Assembly: GCA_005801395.1 (NCBI GenBank)
Contig: SYDV01000071.1
Span: forward strand, 1 to 5,539
Direction: 5' to 3'
DNA: 5,539 bases
From: Planctomycetia bacterium
GTDB taxonomy: Bacteria > Planctomycetota > UBA11346
Shown here: piece by piece, positions 1-5,539 of the stretch
Layout: each line of letters opens with the position of its first letter
How positions within the stretch are numbered: position 1 is the first letter of the stretch
Position numbers and translations under genes: made by a program
Notes under the pieces: generated by a model
What the model was told of the DNA's origin: nothing
Seen by the model: the letters and a program-made list of their open reading frames with translations, nothing else
Database searches by the model: none

Positions 1-9
1 ACAGATAAC

Positions 10-57
10 AGTCCGGCCGAGACGATAATGAACCTTCGGTTCCGGCTTGGCTGGACT
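10..57. repeat. Imperfect inverted repeat able to form a long hairpin in the mtnD leader
   Basis: Bases 10-21 (AGTCCGGCCGAG) pair with 46-57 (CTTGGCTGGACT) as 12 contiguous pairs if two G-U wobbles are allowed in RNA. Inside, GAACC (30-34) pairs with GGTTC (38-42) around a TTC loop. No T-run follows the outer stem, so it does not look like an intrinsic terminator. It lies about 100 bases before the mtnD start. It could be a structured 5' leader, a dispersed palindromic repeat, or the end of an upstream element cut by the window edge. I do not recognise it as a known riboswitch class. Confidence 0.4.
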
Positions 58-158
58 GCGTTAGTCGATTGATGAACACTGATTCCGGTTTTGGCGCAGA
101 CTTACCCTTTGCCAACCCCTTCATTCCCATACGGTTTCGTCCATTCCAGGAGTGCCCC

Positions 159-674
159 ATGGCGAAGCTGACCTTCCGCAATTCTAAACGTACCGTGACC
201 GATCGTGCTGAGGTCGCAAAGACCATGAAAAGCATTGGCGTTATTTACGAGGTATGGGGCACTGAACGTTTACCCAAGAGCCTGAGTAATCGCAATTTGA
301 GCGACAGTGAAAAACAGGAATTACTTAAAGCATTCGATCCTGAAATTAAACGTCTGTACAAAGAGCGTGGTTATCAAACCGCCGATGTCGTGACGCTTTA
401 TCCCGACACGCCGAACCTTGACGTGATGTTGGCGAAATTTGATAAAAAACACATTCACACGGATGATGAAGTGCGTTTCATCGTTCAGGGTCGAGGCGTG
501 TTCACGCTTTATCCTGAAAAAGGCGAACCAATAGATGCGGAATTAGCGCCCGGCGATTTTATCACGGTGCCAGGAAATTATAAACATTTATTTACCCTGT
601 GCGATGATCGACAAATAACCGCCATACGCATCTTCACCGATCCAGCGGGCTGGGTTGCGCATTATCGCGATTGA
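159..674 (+). CDS. mtnD: Acireductone dioxygenase (methionine salvage)
   Basis: The 171-residue product is a single-domain cupin of the ARD/ARD' family, close to the usual length of about 180. In the known family, the Fe form converts 1,2-dihydroxy-3-keto-5-methylthiopentene plus O2 to 2-keto-4-methylthiobutyrate and formate in the cytosol, while the Ni form gives methylthiopropionate, formate and CO. The metal ligands are visible as the cupin motif H98-x-H100-x3-E104 followed by H143 in the second cupin strand pair. The text around them (HTDDEVRFIVQGRG; PGDFITVPGNYKHLFTL; ITAIRIF) is typical of the family. The N-terminal GVIYEVW resembles the Bacillus-type branch. I chose ATG 159 because AGGAG at 148-152 lies 6 bases upstream and the family starts here; an in-frame ATG at 69 would add 30 residues unlike the family and lacks a clear ribosome site. 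The gene stands alone in the window, with a terminator 56 bases after its stop, so any mtnB or mtnC partner would have to be to the left. All catalytic residues are intact. Confidence 0.93.
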   Translation: MAKLTFRNSKRTVTDRAEVAKTMKSIGVIYEVWGTERLPKSLSNRNLSDSEKQELLKAFDPEIKRLYKERGYQTADVVTLYPDTPNLDVMLAKFDKKHIHTDDEVRFIVQGRGVFTLYPEKGEPIDAELAPGDFITVPGNYKHLFTLCDDRQITAIRIFTDPAGWVAHYRD

Positions 675-730
675 TGAATGTAGGGTTTAAATACCCATCG
701 CAGTCGACCGGTGACCAGACGGGAAACAAC

Positions 731-772
731 AAAGAGGTGTCAGCTTTTCGGCTGACACCTCTTTTGATTTTT
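731..772 (+). terminator. Intrinsic terminator after mtnD, possibly bidirectional
   Basis: AAAGAGGTGTCAGC (731-744) and GCTGACACCTCTTT (751-764) form a perfect 14-bp stem around a TTTTCG loop, followed by TGATTTTT. This is a strong rho-independent terminator for the mtnD transcript. Read on the minus strand, the same stem is flanked by A-rich sequence before it and TTTGTTGTTT after it, so it could also stop transcription coming from the right. It isolates mtnD from the catabolic operon. Confidence 0.88.
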
Positions 773-846
773 AAAGGTCGACGCAATCGATTAATGCACT
801 TTTTCTGCGCCTTTTGTCGGCACTGATAGGTGTTCCATGTTCCTCA

Positions 847-874
847 TTGCCATAAACAACGTATACGTTATCGT
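847..874 (+). promoter_or_regulatory. Putative sigma70-type promoter of the catabolic operon
   Basis: TTGCCA (847-852) resembles a -35 box, and TATCGT (869-874) resembles a -10 box at a 16-base spacing, about 35 bases before the permease start. Both match consensus only partly (5/6 and 4/6). Support comes from position: this is the only sizeable gap before the five-gene unit, it follows a terminator, and a palindrome fills the spacer. Other hexamer pairs are possible. Confidence 0.35.
858..869. promoter_or_regulatory. Candidate GntR/FCD operator (12-bp palindrome)
   Basis: AACGTATACGTT is a perfect 12-bp palindrome with a GTATAC core. Known operators of FadR-subfamily GntR regulators are short palindromes with GT and AC half-site elements, often of the TTGTATACAA form, so shape and core fit. 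It lies inside the spacer of the putative promoter, where a bound repressor would block RNA polymerase. The likely ligand is the regulator encoded at 3165-3887. Only one copy was noticed in the window. Confidence 0.5.
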
Positions 875-908
875 GTGCATTAACGAACATTAGGTGGTTG
901 GGAGCGGT

Positions 909-2159
909 ATGGACGCATTACAATCAAAAAGGCGATTAGTCGTCGGTGCCTTGTTCTTACTGTCCATAATTCTCTATGTTGATCGTGTGTGTATTTCGAC
1001 GGCGAAACAAGATGTGTCGAGAGATCTAGCCTTATCGAATGAACAAATGGGTTGGGTGTTTGGGGTTTTCACGTTGGGATATGCTTTGGCCCAAGTGCCA
1101 AGTGGATTTTTAATCGATCGCTTTGGACCACGTTTGATTCTCGCGTTAATTGTTGCGGTGTGGAGTATTTTTACCGGGTTAACCGGATTAGTAGGCGGCT
1201 TTGTCGCATTAATTGTGATTCGTTTTATTTTTGGCATTGGCGAAGCGGGTGCCTTTCCAGGTGCAGCACGGGTATTTTACAGTTGGTTACCAACGGGTCA
1301 GCGCGGTCTTGCGAATGGTCTCATATTTTCCGGTTCGCGCTTAGGCGGTGCGCTCGCGTATTTGGTATTGCCTGCCATGATCATTGCCCTCGGTTGGCGC
1401 TCGACATTTTTTACCTTAGGTGGTTTGGGCGTGGTATGGGCCGTGTTGTGGTATGTTTGGTTTCGTGACCAACTGCCGACAGAACAGACCCAGGGAAATC
1501 AGATTCAGGAACAGGCTAAACCTATTGATTATGCCGCAATTTATCGCGGACGATCAATATGGCTGACCATGGTACAATATTTCGCCAGTAATTTTACCTT
1601 TTTTATCTGCCTGTCATGGATGTTGCCATATTTACAGGATCAATTCAGTTTATCTGCCATTGAAGCAGGCCAATATGCGATGGTGCCTTTAATATTCGCC
1701 GCCGCCTCGCAATGGACTTCCGGTTGGGCCGTTGATCGCCTCTATGCTTCAGCCAAATGGATTGGTTGGTCGCGTCGATTACCGGCAGCGTTGGGATTTA
1801 CCCTGGCGGCCATTGGTTTAGCGTTGGTGACGCAAGTGGACTCGCCCTTTTTAGTCGTGACATGTTTTACTTTGGCTGTTTTTGGCGCGGATATGACCAT
1901 TAGTCCGAGTTTGACGCAATGTGTTGATCTGGGCGGTAAAGGTGCAGGTACGATATCTGGATCGATGAATATGATCGGTAATATAGGCGCATTTCTCAGC
2001 TCAATTTCATTTCCCTACTTATATGGTTGGACCGGAACCGCCACGACCTATTTCGTATTGGCGGCGCTTTTGAATATCCTTGGGGTATTCTGTTGGTTGG
2101 CAATTAAACCAGTTGCGGCAGAAGAGGTGACTTTGAAACCGATCGCGAGCGGTGGTTAG
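909..2159 (+). CDS. MFS permease, anion:cation symporter (ACS) family
   Basis: The 416-residue product is an inner-membrane major facilitator with about 12 hydrophobic segments and a hydrophilic central loop around residues 187-215, the usual size and layout. Hallmarks are YVDR at the end of the first helix (residues 23-26), motif A as GFLIDRFGPR (66-75) in the loop between helices 2 and 3, and GEAGAFPGAARVFYSWLP (111-128), which is characteristic of the ACS group (ExuT, GudP, TtuB and phthalate transporters). Known members import hexuronates, aldarates, tartrate or aromatic acids with protons, so an organic anion is the likely cargo; the substrate cannot be read from sequence. I chose ATG 909, which has GGGAG at 900-904 and gives a normal N-terminus. 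An in-frame GTG at 894 would add five residues. It is the first gene of the unit, about 40 bases after the candidate operator, and is followed after one base by the lactonase gene. Confidence 0.9.
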   Translation: MDALQSKRRLVVGALFLLSIILYVDRVCISTAKQDVSRDLALSNEQMGWVFGVFTLGYALAQVPSGFLIDRFGPRLILALIVAVWSIFTGLTGLVGGFVALIVIRFIFGIGEAGAFPGAARVFYSWLPTGQRGLANGLIFSGSRLGGALAYLVLPAMIIALGWRSTFFTLGGLGVVWAVLWYVWFRDQLPTEQTQGNQIQEQAKPIDYAAIYRGRSIWLTMVQYFASNFTFFICLSWMLPYLQDQFSLSAIEAGQYAMVPLIFAAASQWTSGWAVDRLYASAKWIGWSRRLPAALGFTLAAIGLALVTQVDSPFLVVTCFTLAVFGADMTISPSLTQCVDLGGKGAGTISGSMNMIGNIGAFLSSISFPYLYGWTGTATTYFVLAALLNILGVFCWLAIKPVAAEEVTLKPIASGG

Positions 2160-2160
2160 C

Positions 2161-3168
2161 ATGTCAAGCCTAGCATTCAATAGTACGTTTACTCTGGATC
2201 CTTCTCAGGCCACTTGGATTGGACAGGGACTTGTGCGTCCTGAATGTGTATTGGCTTATCCATCTGGACGTTTGGTTACCAGTGATTGGCGCTCTGGCGT
2301 GGCGATGAGCGAAGGTCAAAATAGCACGCTTATCCGTGCTGAATTACCCAACGGTCGGCCATTGCGACCAAATGGTATCGCTCCACTGCCAAATGGTTCG
2401 TGGTTATTAGCCGATTTAGGTGAAGAGCGTGGTGGTGTTTTTGAATTATCGCCACAGGGCGATGTGATGCCTTTTCTTGAAGCGGTCGATGGAGTTGAAT
2501 TGCCACCGTCAAATTTCGTTTGTGTGGATCATAAGGGTCGCATTTGGATTACGGTAAGCACGCGCATAAAACCGCGTGCTAAAGCCTATCGCCCCGACAT
2601 CAAGGACGGTTTTATTATTCTGGTAGATAAACTCGGCGCACGCGTGGTGGCAGATGGTCTGGGTTATGCTAATGAAGTATTAATTACACCCGATGGTCTT
2701 TGGCTTTATGTGAATGAAACGTTTTCTCGCTGCCTAACACGTTATCGTATAACCATGAATAATGATTTAGTTGATCGTACGGTGATCACCCGTTTTGACG
2801 CGGGTACGTTCCCCGATGGGCTAGCGATGGATGTGACCGGAGCGATCTGGGTCGTCAGCATTGTGGCGAATCGCATAATTCGCGTATTTCCCGATGGCAG
2901 CCAACATGTGGTTATAGAGGATTGTCCCGCTGATCATCTCACATGGGTCGAATCGGCCTTTCAAGATGGCACCATGGGGCGACCACATCTAGATAAACAT
3001 CCGGCTAAAACTTTACGCAATATTTCTAGTATTGCTTTTGGCGGTGTCGATTTACGAACCATTTATGTCGGATGTTTACTAGGTGATTCCATTGCGACTT
3101 TTCGCGTTCCCGTGACGGGAAATTTACCATCACATTGGTCCTGGCCAACGAGGAGAATTCAATCATGA
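2161..3168 (+). CDS. SMP-30/gluconolactonase-family lactonase
   Basis: The 335-residue product is a six-bladed beta-propeller of the SMP-30/gluconolactonase/LRE family, slightly longer than the usual 290-310. Family members bind a divalent metal and hydrolyse sugar lactones to aldonic acids. Likely metal ligands are E28 (in RPE), N171 (in YANEV) and D219 (in FPDG), matching the Glu/Asn/Asp set known from SMP-30; N118 (in PSNF) is in the position of a further conserved active-site residue. Repeating blade motifs such as DHKGRIWI, TPDGLWLYV and DVTGAIWVV are visible, and the C-terminal GD-x-I-x-x-F-x-x-P-V-x-G-x-x-x-x-HW ending is common in the family. No signal peptide is seen, so it is probably cytosolic. 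ATG 2161 follows the permease stop by one base, with GGTGG at 2151-2155 as a weak ribosome site; GTG 2152 would overlap the permease. The stop overlaps the next start as ATGA. The context suggests it acts on the lactone made by the Gfo/Idh/MocA dehydrogenase. Confidence 0.87.
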   Translation: MSSLAFNSTFTLDPSQATWIGQGLVRPECVLAYPSGRLVTSDWRSGVAMSEGQNSTLIRAELPNGRPLRPNGIAPLPNGSWLLADLGEERGGVFELSPQGDVMPFLEAVDGVELPPSNFVCVDHKGRIWITVSTRIKPRAKAYRPDIKDGFIILVDKLGARVVADGLGYANEVLITPDGLWLYVNETFSRCLTRYRITMNNDLVDRTVITRFDAGTFPDGLAMDVTGAIWVVSIVANRIIRVFPDGSQHVVIEDCPADHLTWVESAFQDGTMGRPHLDKHPAKTLRNISSIAFGGVDLRTIYVGCLLGDSIATFRVPVTGNLPSHWSWPTRRIQS

Positions 3169-3887
3169 CATCCAAGCATGCAACAACGTCACATCCGGAA
3201 AAAGCAAATGCCAATACAGCAAGCGAAGAGCGTGGATCATTAGTTGAGCACGCTTATCAAACCTTGCGTGTGCGTATTTTAGATAATGTTTATTTACCTG
3301 GCTACCAAAGGTTGGAACAGGAACTCGCGGAGGATTTAGGCATTAGTCGCACACCGGTGCGTGAAGCGTTGATTCGGCTACAGCAAGAAGGATTCATTCA
3401 CATCGTGCCACGGCATGGCATGCGAGTGTTGCCGGTTTCGGCTGATGATATGCGGAACATTTACCAAATATTAACCGCACTTGAATGTTTAGCTGCAGAA
3501 TTAGCGGCTAAACGAAAATTGTCGCCGCAGGAATTAAAGCCATTAATTGAAGCGGCGAAGGGTATGGATAAAGCCCTAAAAGATGACCAATTAGATGCCT
3601 GGGCTAAAGCGGACGAAGAATTTCATCGCTACTTGGTAGAATTATCCGGCAATCAATTGTTGAGCTCAGCGGTGACGCGATTTACCGATCGGGCTCATCG
3701 TGCACGTATGTTCACCTTACGCTTGCGTCCGAAACCAAAACAATCAACGTTAGAACATTTAGAATTAGTTGCGCGAATTCGCGATGGCGACGCAGAAGGT
3801 GCGGTTGCTGCTAATCGCGCCCATCGTGAACGTGGCAGTCGCGAATTACTAGCCATTCTTGAGCAATTTAAACTCAACCAAATCTAA
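3165..3887 (+). CDS. GntR-family transcriptional regulator, FadR/FCD subfamily
   Basis: The 240-residue product has an N-terminal winged helix-turn-helix (about residues 25-93) and an all-helical FCD ligand domain (about 98-230). The recognition region LAEDLGISRTPVREALIRLQ (54-73) is typical GntR. The FCD metal-site residues are visible as D150-x3-H154, H198 (in LEHLELV) and H220 (in NRAHRERG). In known FCD proteins this site binds a metal that holds a carboxylate effector, which fits an operon for an organic acid. The first 24 residues are polar and probably disordered. I chose ATG 3165 because AGGAG (3151-3155) lies 9 bases upstream and the start overlaps the lactonase stop as ATGA; an in-frame start at 3135 would lie inside the lactonase gene. 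The translational coupling puts the regulator inside the operon it probably controls, implying autoregulation through the palindrome at 858-869. A 49-base, pyrimidine-rich gap without a terminator follows. Confidence 0.93.
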   Translation: MTSKHATTSHPEKANANTASEERGSLVEHAYQTLRVRILDNVYLPGYQRLEQELAEDLGISRTPVREALIRLQQEGFIHIVPRHGMRVLPVSADDMRNIYQILTALECLAAELAAKRKLSPQELKPLIEAAKGMDKALKDDQLDAWAKADEEFHRYLVELSGNQLLSSAVTRFTDRAHRARMFTLRLRPKPKQSTLEHLELVARIRDGDAEGAVAANRAHRERGSRELLAILEQFKLNQI

Positions 3888-3936
3888 AAAGCCATCTTTC
3901 TCTGCCCTCATCGCTTTCTCTTCAGATAGGATTATC

Positions 3937-5043
3937 ATGACCTACCTCACATCGTTGCAAATTGCGGTTATGCCCGGAGACGGTATCGGCAATGAGGTAA
4001 TGGCAGCGACGCTTCCGGTACTGGATGCCGTTGCCGCTGCCGTTGGCGGTTATTCTCTGTCTTTTACCCACCATAAAGCCGGAGCGCAGCACTACGCAAA
4101 TACGGGCGTGGCATTGTCTGACGAAACCATGGCAGCAGTGTCAAAAGCAGATGCCATTCTTTTTGGTGCTATGGGTATGCCCAGCATTCGTTATCCCGAT
4201 GGTACCGAAATTGCGCCGCAGTTAGATTTGCGCATTAATTTAGCCTTATATGCCGGTGTACGTCCAATTCGCACGATGCCCGGTTTACCGAGTCCATTGT
4301 CTAGTCCCCGAGCGAAAGACATCGATTTCGTCCTTATTCGTGAGCAAACCGAAGGTTTATTTTACGCGCGTGGTCGTGGACAAATGACTGGGGACAGTGA
4401 ATGCCGCGACACCATGTTAATTACCCGCGCCGGTACCGAACGCGTGAGTGATTTTGCGTTCCGTTTGGCAGAAACGCGTAAACGCCGTGGCCGTATGGGA
4501 AAAGTTACCTGCATCGATAAAGCCAACGTCTTTACGTCAATGGCATTTATGCGAAAAGTATTTACCGAACGGGCAGCAAAATTCCCACATATTAAAGCCG
4601 ATTATGGTTACATTGATGCTATGGCGCTCAACCTAGTACGTGCTCCCTGGAATTACGACGTGATGGTGACGGAAAACATGTACGGCGATATTTTATCAGA
4701 TTTAGCGGCCGCATTAGTGGGCGGAATGGGTATGGCGCCATCTGGTGACATCGGTGATAATCATGGACTATTTCAGCCCGCGCACGGTTCCGCTCCTGAT
4801 ATTATGGGTCAAGGTAAAGCTAATCCCACGGCAATGTTGTTGTCCGCTGCCATGATGTTGGAATGGCTTGGTGATCGTCATAAATTACCAGTATTGGAAC
4901 GCGCTGGCGCTGTCATGAATCAAGCGATTGAAAAAGCTTTTGCCGCAGGAACGGTTTTGCCATATGAGTTCGGCGGAAAAAGCGGGACCGCAGAAATTGC
5001 GAACGCCGTTTTGAATGCCATCCCTGTTGCGGCGACCTGTTAG
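3937..5043 (+). CDS. Isocitrate/isopropylmalate-family NAD-dependent dehydrogenase
   Basis: The 368-residue product is a full-length member of the beta-decarboxylating dehydrogenase family (LeuB, IDH, tartrate/D-malate dehydrogenases), which oxidise a 2-hydroxy acid bearing a neighbouring carboxylate, usually with CO2 release. Seen are GDGIGNE (14-20), the substrate arginines R99 (DLRINL), R109 (AGVRP) and R135 (IREQTEG), K195 (in TCIDKANVF), and the metal aspartates D227 (YIDAMA), D251 and D255 (GDILSD). The cofactor loop HGSAPDIMGQGKANP (283-297) has an Asp (D288) where NADP-specific IDH has Lys, indicating NAD+. The usual catalytic Tyr after the T-E-G motif appears to be F142, with Y143 beside it. 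Typical LeuB specificity text is absent, and the SMP-30, GntR and MFS context argues against leucine synthesis, so I give no symbol. ATG 3937 is preceded by ATAGGA (3927-3932) and begins the conserved fold; a start at 3859 would overlap gntR and add 26 unrelated residues. The next gene follows after 7 bases. Confidence 0.88.
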   Translation: MTYLTSLQIAVMPGDGIGNEVMAATLPVLDAVAAAVGGYSLSFTHHKAGAQHYANTGVALSDETMAAVSKADAILFGAMGMPSIRYPDGTEIAPQLDLRINLALYAGVRPIRTMPGLPSPLSSPRAKDIDFVLIREQTEGLFYARGRGQMTGDSECRDTMLITRAGTERVSDFAFRLAETRKRRGRMGKVTCIDKANVFTSMAFMRKVFTERAAKFPHIKADYGYIDAMALNLVRAPWNYDVMVTENMYGDILSDLAAALVGGMGMAPSGDIGDNHGLFQPAHGSAPDIMGQGKANPTAMLLSAAMMLEWLGDRHKLPVLERAGAVMNQAIEKAFAAGTVLPYEFGGKSGTAEIANAVLNAIPVAATC

Positions 5044-5050
5044 GCTGACG

Positions 5051-5539
5051 ATGAATAAACCATTACGCGTTGCCGTTATCGGTGCCGGTTATTTCAGCCA
5101 GTTTCACCTGGATGGGTGGCGCAGTGTAGAAAATGCCCAGGTTGTAACGTTGTGCGATATGGACGCACAAAAGGTCCGTGCTTTAGGTGATCGTTATAGC
5201 GTGCCAACGATTACTCAGGATATATCGCAAGTTCTAAATGGGGGAGTGGATATTATTGATGTCGTTACGCCGCCATCGACACATAGTGATATTATTGCGC
5301 GTTTATTGCCAGCACGCGTGCCCATTATTTGCCAAAAACCATTTACCAATGATTTAGCACAGGCGACGTCGTTGGTGGAAATGGCAGAACAGCAAAAAGT
5401 GCCATTAATTGTGCATGAAAACTTCCGATTCGCTCCTTGGTTTCGTGAGCTTAAACGGCTTATCAGCCTTAATTATTTTGGTACATTACATGACATCTGC
5501 TTTCGATTACGCCCTGGTGATGGACAAGGGCCTTTTGCC
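5051..5539 (+). CDS. Gfo/Idh/MocA-family oxidoreductase, N-terminal part (cut by window edge)
   Basis: The 163 visible codons are open to the right edge; family members are usually 330-390 residues, so less than half is present. The N-terminus is a Rossmann fold with VAVIGAGYFSQFH (residues 7-19), a G-x-G-x-x-x-x-x-H nucleotide-binding turn, and an acidic residue (D38 or D40 in TLCDMDA) ending the second strand, which suggests NAD(H). VVTPPSTHSDI (about 80-90) follows. The usual E-K-P motif is Q-K-P (ICQKPF, about 104-109) with the catalytic-region Lys kept. HENFRFAPWF (about 134-143) and FRLRPGDGQG (about 152-161) point to a particular sugar dehydrogenase subgroup. From memory, D-apiose dehydrogenases and related uncharacterised proteins share this QKPF/HENFRF/RPGDGQGP style, but this is not verified. 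The family oxidises sugar or cyclitol hydroxyls, often giving lactones, which fits the upstream lactonase. ATG 5051 lies 7 bases after the previous stop, with only a weak AGG ribosome site; transcription as part of the same operon is likely. Confidence 0.88.
   Translation, partial: MNKPLRVAVIGAGYFSQFHLDGWRSVENAQVVTLCDMDAQKVRALGDRYSVPTITQDISQVLNGGVDIIDVVTPPSTHSDIIARLLPARVPIICQKPFTNDLAQATSLVEMAEQQKVPLIVHENFRFAPWFRELKRLISLNYFGTLHDICFRLRPGDGQGPFA

Noticed and set aside
1..72. Open plus-strand frame from the left edge to TGA at 70-72, possibly the end of an upstream gene or a 14-codon leader from ATG 28
   Set aside because: Only 23 codons are visible, the residues match nothing I know, and the segment is dominated by the inverted repeat at 10-57, so coding cannot be supported.
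1..130. Minus-strand frame open from ATG at 130 to the left edge
   Set aside because: It is rich in polar and basic residues with no recognisable motif and no ribosome site; it is most likely chance.
69..158. N-terminal extension of mtnD starting at ATG 69
   Set aside because: The 30 added residues do not resemble the family N-terminus and have no good ribosome site, whereas ATG 159 has AGGAG at 6 bases.
703..782. Two GTCGAC hexamers (703-708 and 777-782) flanking the terminator, considered as element boundaries
   Set aside because: The match does not extend beyond the six bases, and no terminal repeats or transposase are present; six-base palindromes recur by chance.
974..1237. Minus-strand 87-codon frame inside the permease gene
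   Set aside because: It lies entirely within a well-supported membrane transporter gene and has no family features; it is a shadow frame.
1052..1468. Plus-strand 138-codon frame inside the permease gene
   Set aside because: It is a frame-shifted reading of the permease, rich in Cys, Trp and Arg, without domain features.
3859..3936. Upstream start for the isopropylmalate-family dehydrogenase, overlapping gntR
   Set aside because: The 26 extra residues are low-complexity and unlike the family; ATG 3937 has an adjacent ribosome site and begins the conserved fold.
3888..3936. Possible terminator or second promoter between gntR and the dehydrogenase gene
   Set aside because: The gap is pyrimidine-rich but contains no stable hairpin and no clear -35/-10 pair, so read-through is the simpler view.

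Overview
The window reads as a protein-dense bacterial chromosome segment. All convincing genes lie on the plus strand, with short gaps, Shine-Dalgarno sites and one ATGA stop/start overlap. Base composition is moderate by eye, with frequent TTA, ATT and GCG codons. Protein families and gene style suggest a proteobacterium, perhaps a gammaproteobacterium, but no single gene settles this.

Left unit (1-772): a short leader with a long imperfect inverted repeat (10-57) is followed by an acireductone dioxygenase gene (mtnD, 159-674) of the methionine salvage pathway. A strong hairpin terminator (731-772) closes this unit and separates it from what follows. No other methionine salvage gene is visible; partners, if present, lie to the left of the window.

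Promoter gap (773-908): a perfect 12-bp palindrome with a GTATAC core (858-869) sits between plausible -35 and -10 hexamers. It has the form of an operator for a GntR/FadR-type repressor, and such a regulator is encoded further along the same transcription unit. A 29-codon minus-strand frame (791-880) also lies here, but is probably not a gene.

Right unit (909-5539, running off the window): five tightly packed genes that look like one catabolic operon. They are an ACS-type major facilitator permease (909-2159), an SMP-30/gluconolactonase-like lactonase (2161-3168), a GntR/FCD transcriptional regulator (3165-3887), an NAD-type isocitrate/isopropylmalate-family dehydrogenase (3937-5043), and the N-terminal 163 residues of a Gfo/Idh/MocA oxidoreductase (5051-5539+).

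Inferred teamwork: the permease imports a sugar or, more likely for this family, a sugar acid or other organic anion. The Gfo/Idh/MocA enzyme oxidises a sugar to a lactone, the SMP-30 protein opens the lactone, and the isopropylmalate-type enzyme oxidises (perhaps decarboxylates) a 2-hydroxy acid further down. The GntR protein probably represses the operon, including its own gene, until a carboxylate metabolite binds its FCD domain. The exact substrate cannot be read from the sequence, so this is the most likely place for an undescribed pathway.
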